The notes: a model not told the origin generated them from the sequence alone. 56,486 bases of DNA from Hallerella sp963652365 (GCA_963652365.1 CAVJTH010000016.1:1-56486); one strand, 5' to 3'; shown: positions 8,852-17,807, numbered from the stretch's first letter. Program-made: numbers and translations.

Positions 8852-10303
8852 ATGAAACTACTTCCCGAAGCCCTCACGTTCGACGACGTTTTGCTCGTGC
8901 CGGGGGAATCCGCGGTCTTGCCTACCCAGACGGATGTGAAGACCCAGCTTTCTGCAAATATCAAACTGAACATTCCGATTGTCAGCGCGGCGATGGATAC
9001 GGTGACCACCGCGCCGCTCGCCATTTCTATCGCTCTCCAGGGCGGTCTTGGCGTAATCCACAAGAACATGTCCATCGATGCGCAGGCCGAGGAAGTCCGC
9101 AAGGTCAAGCGTTGGCAGTCGGGGATCGTTTCGAACCCGGTGACGCTCGATGCGGACCAGCCGGTGAGCGATGCCTACCGGACAAGGCTCGAAACCAAGG
9201 TGAGCGGTTTCCCGATTCTTTCGAAGGGAAAGCTGGTCGGGATGCTGACGAGCCGTGACCTCCGCATGATTACGGACCATTCGGTGAAGATCCGCGACGT
9301 GATGACGAAGAACCCGGTGACGGCTTCTCCGAAGATCGGCCTTGCGAAGGCGAAGGAAATCTTGAACGAGCATCGCGTGGAAAAGCTTCCGCTGGTCGAT
9401 GCGACGGGGGCGCTCAAGGGTCTCGTGACGATGACGGACATCCTGAAGCGCGAAAGCAACCCGAACGCGAGCCTCGACAAGAACGGGCAGCTCCTGGTCG
9501 CTGCGGCGGTCAGCACTTCGGCGAACACGCTCGAACGCATCAAGGCTCTTGTCGATGCGGGTGTCGATATGATCGTGATCGATACGGCGCACGGGCACCA
9601 TATCGGCGTGCGGAACATGGTCAAGACGGTCCGCAAGAAATATCCGAAGCTCACGATCTGTGCGGGCAACGTCTGCACGCCTGAAGCGGTCATGGAACTT
9701 GCGAAGTGCGGCGCGAACGTGGTGAAGGTGGGTATCGGTCCGGGTTCCATCTGCACGACCCGTATCGTCGCCGGAGTCGGCTATCCGCAGTTTTCCGCGG
9801 TTGTCGAATGCGGCAAGGCGGCTCGAAAGGCCGGCGTGAAGATTATCGCGGACGGCGGCATCAAGTATTCGGGCGACATCGTGAAGGCTCTCGCCGCGGG
9901 CGGAAACGCCGTGATGGTCGGAAGCCTCTTTGCCGGGACGGAAGAAAGCCCGGGAGAAATCATCCTCGCCGACGGTCGCAGCTACAAGGCTTACCGCGGC
10001 ATGGGTTCGCTCGGCGCGATGAAGGCCGGTTCCGCGGACCGTTACTTCCAGGGAAACGTGACCGAAGAAAAGAAGTATGTTCCCGAGGGCATCGAAGGTC
10101 GCGTTCCCTACAAGGGACCGCTCCGCGATACGATTTACCAGCTGATCGGCGGCATCCATTCCGCGATGGGATATGCCGGTGCCGCGAACCTGGACGAACT
10201 CTACAGGAAGGCGACCTTTGTGCGCATCACGAATGCGGGTCTCCGCGAATCGCATCCGCACGACGTGACGATTACGAAGGAAGCTCCCAACTACCACACG
10301 TAA
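8852..10303 (+). CDS. guaB: IMP dehydrogenase
   Basis: Converts IMP to XMP with NAD+, the committed step of guanine nucleotide synthesis. The 483-residue protein starts with the usual LTFDDVLLVPG segment, has a CBS-domain pair at about residues 95-210 inserted in the barrel, the catalytic loop GPGSICTTR (about residue 300), the flap with ADGRSYKAYRGMGSL and the C-terminal GAANLDEL region. Full length for bacterial GuaB. The ATG at 8852 follows an AGAGG site; an upstream in-frame ATG at 8762 would add 30 unrelated residues and is rejected. It is followed by a strong bidirectional terminator shared with the SlyD-like gene. Confidence 0.96.
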   Translation: MKLLPEALTFDDVLLVPGESAVLPTQTDVKTQLSANIKLNIPIVSAAMDTVTTAPLAISIALQGGLGVIHKNMSIDAQAEEVRKVKRWQSGIVSNPVTLDADQPVSDAYRTRLETKVSGFPILSKGKLVGMLTSRDLRMITDHSVKIRDVMTKNPVTASPKIGLAKAKEILNEHRVEKLPLVDATGALKGLVTMTDILKRESNPNASLDKNGQLLVAAAVSTSANTLERIKALVDAGVDMIVIDTAHGHHIGVRNMVKTVRKKYPKLTICAGNVCTPEAVMELAKCGANVVKVGIGPGSICTTRIVAGVGYPQFSAVVECGKAARKAGVKIIADGGIKYSGDIVKALAAGGNAVMVGSLFAGTEESPGEIILADGRSYKAYRGMGSLGAMKAGSADRYFQGNVTEEKKYVPEGIEGRVPYKGPLRDTIYQLIGGIHSAMGYAGAANLDELYRKATFVRITNAGLRESHPHDVTITKEAPNYHT

Positions 10304-10321
10304 CGATTTATCGGGTAAACG

Positions 10322-10349
10322 AAAAGTCCGCAGCGATGCGGACTTTTTT
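10322..10349. terminator. Bidirectional terminator between guaB and the SlyD-like gene
   Basis: Perfect 10-bp inverted repeat AAAAGTCCGC (10322-10331) / GCGGACTTTT (10338-10347) with a 6-nt loop. It has T-rich ends on both strands and sits between convergent genes. Confidence 0.88.
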
Positions 10350-10375
10350 GCGTTGCGGTGGCAGGAAGGCGAAAA

Positions 10376-10966
10376 CTATTCCTTGTCTTCGCAGCGGCAG
10401 TGATGCTCGCCGTCCTCATGGCCTTCGCCATGGCAGCAGTGGTGCTCTCCGTCTTCGTGCTTGTGCTTGCCGCAGCATTCGCCTTCGCCGTGCTTGCCGC
10501 AGCAGTGATGTTCCTCTTCGAGCGCCTTGATTTCCTCTTCGGTCATCGGGTCGGCCTTCATCACTTCGATTTCGAAGTGGAGCGTCTTTCCGGCGAGTTC
10601 GTGGTTCATGTCAACGGTGACGTTTTCCTCTTCGACCTTCTTGACGGTCAAGGGAATCGTGCCTGCCGGCGTCTGCGCGTAGAAGACCATCCCCGGCTTG
10701 ATTTCTTCGGACTGGAATGCGTTCCTGGGAATTGTCCGCACGAGGTCGGCATTGTATTCGCCATAGCCCTCTGCCGGAGCGACATCGATCGAGAACTTGT
10801 CCCCGACCTTCTTGTCGGCGAGCGCCTTTTCGAGCCCGCGGACGATCATGCCGCGTCCCTGGATGTAGTCCAGCGGTTCCTTGCCCGCCGAAGAGTCGAT
10901 GATGTTCCCTGCGTCATCCTTGAGCGTGTAATGGATGGCGACTTTGGTGTTGTCTGCGATTGCCAT
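10376..10966 (-). CDS. slyD: SlyD-like FKBP peptidyl-prolyl isomerase with His/Cys metal-binding tail
   Basis: Cytoplasmic FKBP-type prolyl isomerase and metal-binding chaperone. The 196-residue protein has the SlyD start (VAIHYTLKDDAGNIIDSS), the GRGMIVRGLEKAL segment of the FKBP fold, and the inserted flap region (AEGYGEYN to FHFEIEV-like strands). A 44-residue tail contains 11 His and 8 Cys, several as HHCC or CC pairs. In E. coli SlyD the comparable tail binds nickel and feeds hydrogenase maturation; here the partner metal is unknown. The ATG at 10966 follows AAAGGA. The longer reading frame through it (to 11623) belongs to RluA's strand shadow. Confidence 0.88.
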   Translation of the reverse strand: MAIADNTKVAIHYTLKDDAGNIIDSSAGKEPLDYIQGRGMIVRGLEKALADKKVGDKFSIDVAPAEGYGEYNADLVRTIPRNAFQSEEIKPGMVFYAQTPAGTIPLTVKKVEEENVTVDMNHELAGKTLHFEIEVMKADPMTEEEIKALEEEHHCCGKHGEGECCGKHKHEDGEHHCCHGEGHEDGEHHCRCEDKE

Positions 10967-10993
10967 GAAATTTTCCTTTTTTGAAATGCCGGG

Positions 10994-11001
10994 TAAAGAT
11001 A
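10994..11001 (-). promoter_or_regulatory. Promoter -7 element of the SlyD-like gene
   Basis: TATCTTTA on the minus strand resembles TAnnTTTG and lies 27 nt before the ATG at 10966. Confidence 0.4.
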
Positions 11002-11037
11002 GATAAATGTCTTTGGGCGACAGATTTACTTGATGAC

Positions 11038-12027
11038 TTAAATTCGTCCGTAGCCAGTCTTCTTCATCGCTTTTACGACTTCGCGCAGTTCCCTGGGCAG
11101 GGGAGATTCCACGACGATGTGTTCGCCTTTCCATTCGAATTCCAGGCGCGCGCTGTGGAGAAAGAGCCGCTTGAGTCCGAAGTCCTTCTTGAATTCCCGG
11201 TTGAGCGCAAAGTCCCCGTAGCGCGAGTCTCCGACGAGTGGGTGCCCGATGCTTTCGAAATGGGCGCGGATTTGGTGCATCCTTCCCGTTTCGAGGTTGA
11301 TCTTTACAAGGTCGTAGCCGTCGAAATGTTCCTTGACCGCATAGTGCGTGACGGCCGCGACGCCTGATTCCGTTCCCGTCTTCATCTTGGCGCCTGCCTT
11401 GGAATCCGTGCGTTCGAGGGTCGCCTTGATGGTGCCGCGTTCCTTTTTGAGATTTCCCTTGACCAGGGCGAAATACGTCTTTTGAATCTTGTGCTCGCGG
11501 AGCATTCGCGTGAGTTCGCGGAGCGTGTCGCCGTGGAGCGCGGCGAGCAGAAGTCCCGAGGTCTCTTCGTCGAGGCGGTGGGCGAGCGTGGGCTTGAAGT
11601 CTAGCTGTTCGTCGTTTCCCCATTGCCAGAGCATTTCGACCAGGCTCTCTCCCTTGCGGGTTCCCGTTCCCGGCTGGCTTGCGATTCCGGAAGGCTTATC
11701 GACGACGATAAAGTCTTCCTTTTCGAGCGCGATGTCCAGGTTGTTCTGTACAAAGTAACGTTCCGAGAAGCTTGCCTCGTTTCCCCAGGACTTTTTTGTC
11801 GGGGCTTCCCTTGACGCGCTTTCCAGGCTCTTGAAGTTCTCGTAGATATCGACGGTGTCGCCTTCGCGGAGCATCTGTGGAGCCTTTGCGTGAACGCCGT
11901 TGACGCGGACCTTCTTCTTTCGGAGAATCGCGAAGAACGTCGAGAGCGGTTCGTTCGGGAAGGCCTTTCGCAAGAAACGGTCCAGTCTCATGTTGGCAAA
12001 ATTCCTGTCGATAACGCGGGTGATCAT
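11038..12027 (-). CDS. RluA-family 23S rRNA/tRNA pseudouridine synthase
   Basis: Isomerises uridine to pseudouridine in structured RNA. The 329-residue protein has an N-terminal S4 RNA-binding domain (MRLDRFLRKAFP to VRVNGVHAK, about residues 13-50) and the RluA catalytic domain with HRLDEETSGLLL (catalytic Asp near residue 150) and the C-terminal GRMHQIRAHF and HPLVGDSRYG motifs. The S4 domain argues for the RluC/RluD side of the family; which position it modifies is not readable. ATG at 12027 follows AAAGGA at a 10-nt spacing. It lies 39 nt downstream of the FAD dehydrogenase gene and is probably co-transcribed with it. Confidence 0.9.
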   Translation of the reverse strand: MITRVIDRNFANMRLDRFLRKAFPNEPLSTFFAILRKKKVRVNGVHAKAPQMLREGDTVDIYENFKSLESASREAPTKKSWGNEASFSERYFVQNNLDIALEKEDFIVVDKPSGIASQPGTGTRKGESLVEMLWQWGNDEQLDFKPTLAHRLDEETSGLLLAALHGDTLRELTRMLREHKIQKTYFALVKGNLKKERGTIKATLERTDSKAGAKMKTGTESGVAAVTHYAVKEHFDGYDLVKINLETGRMHQIRAHFESIGHPLVGDSRYGDFALNREFKKDFGLKRLFLHSARLEFEWKGEHIVVESPLPRELREVVKAMKKTGYGRI

Positions 12028-12066
12028 GGTGCGAAAATCCTTTAGGTGAAAAGCGGGAACCCGAAT

Positions 12067-13647
12067 TTAATTTTTTAGCATTCGGGCGCGGTTGGCCATC
12101 TTGATTCCATCGGCGGCGCTGGTCACGATTCCGCCGGTGTAGCCCGCTCCTTCGCCCAGTACAAAGAGTCCCTTGGTGGAAACGCTTTCGAGCGTGTCCG
12201 TGTTCCGCACGATGCGGACCGGGGAGCTGGTGCGCGTCTCGGGGGCGACGATCAGGCCGTTATCGATAAATCCCGGAATCTTTCTTTCGAACTGTTCGAA
12301 TCCGTCCGCTAGCGAATCGCAAAGAACGTCGTCGAGGATTTCCCTGAGCGGGCAGGCTTGAACCCCTGTCGCGAAAGAGCTTTTGGGAAGAGCCGTTTCG
12401 CTTTTCCCTTCGAGGAACGCGCGAATTGTCTGCGCCGGGGCGGAATAGTTCCTTCCGCCGAGTTCAAACGCCTTTCTTTCGAAGCGCCGCTGCATTTCGA
12501 TGCCGCCGAAGAGCGTTTCGCTCTTTTCGATGGGGACGACGATCGCTCCGTTGGCGAGCTTGCCGTTCCGCTTGCTGTAGCTCATGCCGTTTGTGGCGAG
12601 CGTTCCTTCTTCGGAAACGCAGGGGACGAGTACGCCGCCCGGGCACATGCAGAAACTGTAGGCGGCGGACTTTCCGCCGAGGGTCTTTGCCGTGAGCGCG
12701 TATTCCGCACTGCCGGTGAGTTCCGTGTTCACGTTCTTTCCGAGCTGGCGGATGTTGACGAGTTCTTGCGGGTGCTCGACGCGGACCCCGAGCGCGAACG
12801 CCTTGCTTTCTTCGGCGACTCCGCGTTCATGCAGAAGTTCGTAGAGAAACCTCGCGGAATGTCCCGGGGCGAGGACCAGGTTGTCCGCGTCTTGCCATGT
12901 CCCGTTGAACTGGACGCGGGAGAGGCTTCCGCTTGAAATTTCGATGTCTTCGAGGGCGGTGTGAAAGTGGACTTTTCCGCCGAGTTCCAGAAACTCCCTG
13001 CGGAGAGCCTTGAGCAAGAGGACCAGCCGATCCGTTCCGACGTGGGGCTTCGCGAACGTCAGGACATCCCTTGAAACGCCAAAGTGGACCATGTCGGCGA
13101 GTACGGCGCTCGAAAACAGGTTGCGCGTGCGCGTGTTGAGCTTTCCGTCGGAATAGGCGCCCGCTCCGCCTTCGCCAAAGAGAATGTTCGAACGGGGATT
13201 GAACTTTCGATCGACAAAGAATCGCCGGATGTCCTGGAAGCGTTCCTCGACCGGGCTTCCCTGTTCGTATAAGTTCACCTGGAAGCCTTTTCTTGCAAGG
13301 GAAAGCGCAGCCCACAGCCCGGCAGGACCCGCTCCGACGACCGTGACGTTTTTTGACATCGGAATGGAATCTTTCAGGACGTCGCTTTCGAGCGTCTCCG
13401 CTTTTTCTCTCGCGGGGACAAGCCAGTGCGTCTGGGCTAAAGGCTTTGCCGTTTCGAACCGGACGTTATAGCTCCAATGCGGCGCGCTGCGCTTTCGGGA
13501 ATCCAGGGCGAATCGTTCGACTTCCAGGTTCAGGATGGAATCGGCGGAAATCCCGACCGCGTGGGAAAGGGCTTCGAGAATGTTACCCTTCTTTTCGAGC
13601 GGAACGGAAAGTTCCCTGAAATGGTAGGCGAAAAGCGGCACGGTCAT
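12067..13647 (-). CDS. FAD-dependent dehydrogenase of the NAD(P)/FAD-utilising family
   Basis: Predicted cytoplasmic flavoprotein of 526 residues. A short N-terminal domain (to about residue 95) precedes the FAD motif GAGPAGLWAALSLARKG. Further family signatures are FGEGGAGAYSDGKLNTR, a CMCPGG segment, and a C-terminal LFVLGEGAGYTGGI motif. It belongs to the uncharacterised FAD-dependent dehydrogenases often annotated as YP_-type or HI0933-like oxidoreductases; the substrate is unknown. Start: ATG at 13647, overlapping the fecR-domain gene's TGA as ATGA, which implies translational coupling. The longer frame reaching 13860 runs inside the upstream gene and is rejected. Confidence 0.85.
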   Translation of the reverse strand: MTVPLFAYHFRELSVPLEKKGNILEALSHAVGISADSILNLEVERFALDSRKRSAPHWSYNVRFETAKPLAQTHWLVPAREKAETLESDVLKDSIPMSKNVTVVGAGPAGLWAALSLARKGFQVNLYEQGSPVEERFQDIRRFFVDRKFNPRSNILFGEGGAGAYSDGKLNTRTRNLFSSAVLADMVHFGVSRDVLTFAKPHVGTDRLVLLLKALRREFLELGGKVHFHTALEDIEISSGSLSRVQFNGTWQDADNLVLAPGHSARFLYELLHERGVAEESKAFALGVRVEHPQELVNIRQLGKNVNTELTGSAEYALTAKTLGGKSAAYSFCMCPGGVLVPCVSEEGTLATNGMSYSKRNGKLANGAIVVPIEKSETLFGGIEMQRRFERKAFELGGRNYSAPAQTIRAFLEGKSETALPKSSFATGVQACPLREILDDVLCDSLADGFEQFERKIPGFIDNGLIVAPETRTSSPVRIVRNTDTLESVSTKGLFVLGEGAGYTGGIVTSAADGIKMANRARMLKN

Positions 13648-15155
13648 TCCTTGCAGGTGAATGTCTTCGCGGTTTCCGACCGACTTCCGTTCTTGTCTGT
13701 CGCGAAAATCTTGTAGTGATGCGTTCCGGGAAGCATGGGGAATGCGGCGTTGGAAACGTCTTTCGAGAAGGTCGCCCTTGTCGCGGGAATTCCATCGACA
13801 AGTTCTTCGACCTGCACCTCGTTTCCCTGTGTTCCGTCGAGCGAAAAGATGATTTCGCACTTTTCCTCGCTTGCGGAAACTATCCGGATTCTCGGCGGAA
13901 ACGAAATTCGGGCGGAATCCTTCTGCAATCCCTGCCTAGTGGCGAGCGTTGCCGTTACGACGCTTGTTCCCTGCGCGGCGGCGGATTCGGGAAGGGTAAG
14001 GGCGAAGTGCCCGTTGGCGCTTGGAACGTTCAGGTTTTCCGACGTGTAGTTTCCGATGGAAACGGTTACGGTCGCCGTGGAATCTTCGCTGAAGAACTCG
14101 CCTTTCACGGAAACGCCCGCGATGGCGTCTTGACTGTCGCTTTTTTCTAGGCGGATAAAGGCGTTTCTGTCGTCCTGGGTCTTGGACACGTATTGGGTGA
14201 CCGTTTCGAGGCAGAGCGCTTCCACGTCGCCGCGGGAGCATTTCACCCGGATGCGCTTGGTGCCGTAGGATTCCCTGTCGAATGTCACGGAAGTCTGGAA
14301 CTTGCCGCCCTGGGAAAGCTTCGCTTCGATGCCGTTGACATGAATCTGGATGCCCGAAAGGCATGTCCCGCCGACGGGAATTTCGGGCGTGGTCGCTATC
14401 GAAGGGATGGCGTCGAATTCGCACGGCGCTTTCTGGGACAGGCTGTCGAGCGCGGCCTTGCTCCGTTCGTCGAGCTTCCGGGCGCTTTTTTCGATCGCAC
14501 TTGCGCTAAACACGCCGGATTTTCTCGCGGAAGAAATTTCCTTGGCGAGGCCTTTCTTTCCGGAGCTCGGCGTCTTGAATTTCTGGAATCCCTTGCCCTT
14601 TTCTTCGACCAGCGTTTCGCCTCCCAGGACTTCCAGTGACTTGCCGTCCAGACCCGTCACGAGCATCTTGCCGGATTCGAGCGAAACGACGATGCCTTCC
14701 CTGGCGCTTTCGATAAAGCCGTTCGTGCCTCGGATGGCGGCTGTCGCCGTTCCTGTCCTGAATTCGAACTTGCGGCCTTCCTTTTGCCTTTGCACGTCAA
14801 AGAATACGCGGCCCGTGCGGAGATCGACCGTGGTTCCGCTTTCGCTCTTGTTGCTCACCGCCGTCTCGAATCGGATGGTGGTGTTTTCCTCGATGGTGAT
14901 GAGGCTCCCGTCCGAAAGGGCGATGCCCGCTTCGCTTTCGACCAGGGTGCGGATCAGGTCGTCGCTTTTGACTTTAAGCCCGATTCGGAGCGGATTCCAG
15001 TTGGCGGCCGCCTTCTTTTGCACGGTCACCTCGCCGAGTACATAGCGAACCTTTCCGATGGAAGTTGCGCCTTGCGCCATGGCGGATGCCGAAACGAGCG
15101 CGACGGCCAGCAATGCGCGATTCAGAAACTGGAGATGGACGCGAAAATCTTTCAA
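13644..15155 (-). CDS. Exported FecR-domain protein
   Basis: 503 residues with an N-terminal signal peptide (about 1-29, ending AMAQGA). A FecR domain follows (about 30-190): VRYVLGEVTVQKK, IALSDGSLITIEENTTIRFE, TATAAIRGTNGFIE, VSLESGKMLVTG. The C-terminal half is made of beta-rich, probably Ig-like segments. Unlike classical FecR it has no anti-sigma N-terminus and no sigma factor or TonB receptor beside it, so it is more like the FecR-domain surface or periplasmic proteins found widely in bacteria. The start is TTG at 15155 with a GGAG site eight nucleotides upstream. It is coupled to the FAD dehydrogenase. Function unknown. Confidence 0.78.
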   Translation of the reverse strand: MKDFRVHLQFLNRALLAVALVSASAMAQGATSIGKVRYVLGEVTVQKKAAANWNPLRIGLKVKSDDLIRTLVESEAGIALSDGSLITIEENTTIRFETAVSNKSESGTTVDLRTGRVFFDVQRQKEGRKFEFRTGTATAAIRGTNGFIESAREGIVVSLESGKMLVTGLDGKSLEVLGGETLVEEKGKGFQKFKTPSSGKKGLAKEISSARKSGVFSASAIEKSARKLDERSKAALDSLSQKAPCEFDAIPSIATTPEIPVGGTCLSGIQIHVNGIEAKLSQGGKFQTSVTFDRESYGTKRIRVKCSRGDVEALCLETVTQYVSKTQDDRNAFIRLEKSDSQDAIAGVSVKGEFFSEDSTATVTVSIGNYTSENLNVPSANGHFALTLPESAAAQGTSVVTATLATRQGLQKDSARISFPPRIRIVSASEEKCEIIFSLDGTQGNEVQVEELVDGIPATRATFSKDVSNAAFPMLPGTHHYKIFATDKNGSRSETAKTFTCKE

Positions 15156-15243
15156 AATGGGCTCCTTTGTGGCAGAAACCGTGATACCGTGAATATAGTT
15201 TTTTATCTTTTTCCGAAATGGATGTAATTTTTACGAGGTGATC

Positions 15244-15534
15244 ATGGATACAGAAAATTTGGAACCGACAATCGAATACACCGACGAAGAAACCGGTGAA
15301 GTCGTCGTCAAGGAACTGGCGAAGGAATTCTTGAGCAAGGGCGCCTGGTCAACGGTGATGTTCCTCTACCAGGAAAGAAACGCGAAAACGGGCGAATTTG
15401 GCGAACCGAAAGTCTCCATTCGCCGCTACCAGAAGCAGCAGGGCGTCTTCAAGCAGCGAAGCAAGTTCAATATTTCGAGCAAGGAACAGGCCAAGGCGAT
15501 TATTTCGACCTTGCAAAAGTGGTACGAACTCTGA
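15244..15534 (+). CDS. DUF3276 PUR-alpha-like nucleic-acid-binding protein
   Basis: Small 96-residue protein with an acidic start, a central beta-strand segment (FLSKGAWSTVMFLYQE, VSIRRYQK) and a closing helix (SKEQAKAIISTLQKWYEL). This matches the DUF3276 family of PUR-alpha-type single-strand nucleic-acid-binding proteins, common in Bacteroidota and spirochaetes (recognised by recall). The ATG at 15244 sits after GAGGTG; the GTG at 15238 is part of that ribosome-binding site. It leads a three-gene run with ybeY (1-nt gap) and the CNNM protein (4-nt overlap), suggesting a link to RNA metabolism. Confidence 0.82.
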   Translation: MDTENLEPTIEYTDEETGEVVVKELAKEFLSKGAWSTVMFLYQERNAKTGEFGEPKVSIRRYQKQQGVFKQRSKFNISSKEQAKAIISTLQKWYEL

Positions 15535-15535
15535 C

Positions 15536-16018
15536 ATGAAAAAGAAACCCCGACAACCTGACTTCCAGGTAAATTTTCTTTCGGAAAACGAGAAGGAACC
15601 GTTCCCGTGGAGAGCGCGTCTTGAACCTCTTGCCCGCAAGATCCTCGTCGAGGAAGGGCATCCGGAAAACGTGAATATCGTCATCTGCTCCGACCGGATG
15701 GTCCGCGAACTGAACGCTGCCTACCGCAATCTGGACAAGGTGACGGACGTGCTGAGCTTTGAATGGCACGAGGATTATCTGCTCGGCGAAATCTACATCG
15801 CGCGCGGCCAGGTAAAGCGCCAGGCGCCGAAATTCGGAAATTCCTTTTATACGGAGCTCAAGCGCATGATCGTGCACGGGCTCTTGCATCTTTCCGGATA
15901 CGATCACCACACGGCTTCCGATCGTTCCGTCATGCGACGCCGCGAAAGGGAAATCCTTGGCCTGGACATTTACCATGTTGGCGAAAAATCGAAAAAACGG
16001 GGGAACGAAAAACGATGA
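15536..16018 (+). CDS. ybeY: Endoribonuclease YbeY (rRNA maturation factor)
   Basis: Zinc-dependent endoribonuclease acting in 16S rRNA 3' end maturation and ribosome quality control. The 160-residue protein has the family segments LNAAYRNLDKVTDVLSFEW and the metal-binding HGLLHLSGYDH motif (three His). The ATG at 15536 begins one nucleotide after the DUF3276 stop, and the stop overlaps the next gene as ATGA. This ybeY-CNNM (corC-like) order is a conserved pairing in many bacteria. Confidence 0.95.
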   Translation: MKKKPRQPDFQVNFLSENEKEPFPWRARLEPLARKILVEEGHPENVNIVICSDRMVRELNAAYRNLDKVTDVLSFEWHEDYLLGEIYIARGQVKRQAPKFGNSFYTELKRMIVHGLLHLSGYDHHTASDRSVMRRREREILGLDIYHVGEKSKKRGNEKR

Positions 16019-17313
16019 ATTTGCTATTCTGTATGGATCACGTTACCTTGTATCTTGCACTCGCGATCGCTTGCGTCATTCTTTCGGGAATCTTTTCCCT
16101 GGCGAAAACGGTTTTCCTGGAACTTTCCGTGACGACGGAAAGCGAGGAAGACGAAAAGCTGGTGTCCCGGGTCAATTCCTATGTCGATGCGCCGGGATTC
16201 AACGAGACGATTTCCATTGCGCGGACGATTCTAAACGTTTCTGCCGGAGTTCTCGGATTTATCGCGGCGTATGCGCTGACTCGGGGATTTTACGGCGAGT
16301 TTCTTTTGGGAATCATCCTGTATCTCATCCTTTCGGGAATGATCGTGTATTCCTTTGTCATCTTGCTTCCGAACATGTTCGGCGCGCTTTGGCCCGAAAC
16401 GCTTTCGCATGTCTTGCTGCCGATTTACAAGTATCTGCGCCTTCCGTTTGTCCTGGAAGCGAAGCTCGCGAACCGTCTCTACGTGAAAGTGCACAAGGCC
16501 CTGGGCTACAATCCGAAGCTCAACTTCCTTTCCGAAGACAAGCGGGAAGCTCTCAAGTCCGACATGTCCGACGACGAGGATGCGCTTGACGAAGACGAAC
16601 GCCAGATGATCCTGAACATTTTCGACTTCGTGGAAACGCCGGTGCGGGAAATCATGACGCCTCGGGTCGATATGGTCGCTATCGATGTCACGTCGTCGCT
16701 TGAAGAGACGATTCGGATCTTGAACGAGGAACGCCATTCCCGCGTGCCCGTGTATCGCGATTCCATCGACAACATCATCGGCATCCTTTCGGCGCGGGAC
16801 TTCCTCGAATGGTACACGGAAAGGCACGAAAAGGAAAAGTTCGACTTGCAGGAGCTCTTGAACCCGGTGAATTTCGTGACCCAGCAGAAGCAGATCGACG
16901 ACTTGCTGCGCGAACTTCGCGAAAACGGAAACCAGCTCGCGATTGTCGTCGATGAATACGGCGGAGTCGCTGGACTTGTGACCGTGGAAGATATCGTGGA
17001 GGAAATCGTCGGCGAAATCAAGGACGAGGATGATCTGGAAGACGATGCGATGATCCAGAAATTAAAGGATGGACGCTATGTCTTCAACCCGCTGATTACG
17101 CTTTCGGATTTTGAAGATGCGACCGGTGTCGAATTCGATGAAGAGGAATCGGTTCACGTGGAAACCGTTTCGGGACTTATCCTTGCGAAGCTCGGCGCGA
17201 TTCCTTCGGTCGGCGCGGAAGTCAAGATCGGGGGAAACAGGTTCCGCATCTTGAAAATGGACGGTACGCGAATGACGAAGGCGATGTTCATCCCGAAGGT
17301 GGCCGCTTCCTAG
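16015..17313 (+). CDS. CNNM/CorC-family transporter with CBS domains
   Basis: 432-residue membrane protein with an N-terminal CNNM (DUF21) domain of about three to four helices (residues 8-150), a CBS pair (about 205-325, starting at REIMTPRVDMVAID, with VVDEYGGVAGLVTVEDI in the second) and a C-terminal CorC_HlyC domain (about 340-425). Family members are linked to magnesium and cobalt export and were once called hemolysins. Start ATG overlaps the ybeY stop. Its stop codon abuts repeat cluster R2. Confidence 0.9.
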   Translation: MNLLFCMDHVTLYLALAIACVILSGIFSLAKTVFLELSVTTESEEDEKLVSRVNSYVDAPGFNETISIARTILNVSAGVLGFIAAYALTRGFYGEFLLGIILYLILSGMIVYSFVILLPNMFGALWPETLSHVLLPIYKYLRLPFVLEAKLANRLYVKVHKALGYNPKLNFLSEDKREALKSDMSDDEDALDEDERQMILNIFDFVETPVREIMTPRVDMVAIDVTSSLEETIRILNEERHSRVPVYRDSIDNIIGILSARDFLEWYTERHEKEKFDLQELLNPVNFVTQQKQIDDLLRELRENGNQLAIVVDEYGGVAGLVTVEDIVEEIVGEIKDEDDLEDDAMIQKLKDGRYVFNPLITLSDFEDATGVEFDEEESVHVETVSGLILAKLGAIPSVGAEVKIGGNRFRILKMDGTRMTKAMFIPKVAAS

Positions 17314-17760
17314 GGGATAGTCTGAGCCTAGTCGGGAGGGCTTGGAGCTTAGCTTTGCGGAGCGAGCCGTTACTTTCTGCCAAAAGGCTTTTGTCGCCAA
17401 GCGACCCGTTTCCGCCTGGCGGCGGAGGGTGGCGCCTACCCGGAGTTTAGAGCTTAGTCGGGAGAACTTAGAACTTAGACAGTGATTAGTGGATAGTGAT
17501 TAGTGCTTAGAACTCAAAGCGGTCCGCTTATGTTAGAACCTAGACGTCCGCAGAACTCCACTCTTCACTCTTCACATTCCACACTCAACTGATTCCTGTT
17601 TCCTCTTTACTATCCACTATCAACTAATCTCTAAGTTCCGCTTCACACAAGAACCTAGACGTCCGCAGAACTCCACTCTCCACTCTCAACTCTCCACACA
17701 CAACTGATTCCTGACTCCTGATTTCTCTCGACTCGGCTCTGTTTCGCTTTTCCCGATGTG
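17314..17760. repeat. Mosaic intergenic repeat cluster R2
   Basis: 447 nt without a gene. The left part is purine-rich (GAGCTTAG, GGAGAACTTAGAACTTAG, TTAGTGGATAGTGATTAGTG). The right part is CT-rich with two copies of the core AGAACCTAGACGTCCGCAGA (17535-17554 and, with AAGAACC, 17650-17668). TAGTGGATAGT at 17487-17497 is an exact inverted match of ACTATCCACTA at 17609-17619, so the halves can pair. TTTCCGCCTGGCGGCGGAGG (17409-17428) recurs at 56348-56367 and can itself form a CCGCC/GGCGG hairpin. GCGGAGCGAGCCGTT-like words are shared with R3. No IS ends or ORF. Confidence 0.8.
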
Positions 17761-17770
17761 TCGTCTTTCC

Positions 17771-17778
17771 TATATTTG
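17771..17778 (+). promoter_or_regulatory. Promoter -7 element of pflB
   Basis: TATATTTG is an exact TAnnTTTG match, 29 nt before the pflB ATG. It lies just beyond the repeat cluster, so the repeats do not supply the core promoter. Confidence 0.55.
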
Positions 17779-17807
17779 AGACGTGAAAAAAATAAAAAGG
17801 AGTCCTT

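Noticed and set aside
10967..11623. A 415-residue fusion of RluA-strand sequence with the SlyD-like protein
   Set aside because: The N-terminal part is an off-frame shadow of rluA; a good ribosome-binding site and conserved start exist at 10966.
12285..12305. tRNA T-arm-like sequence GTTCGAATCC
   Set aside because: It lies inside the FAD dehydrogenase gene, and no acceptor or anticodon stem can be built around it.
17314..17760. CRISPR array or tandem repeat
   Set aside because: Repeat words vary in sequence, order and spacing, and no uniform spacers or cas genes are present.
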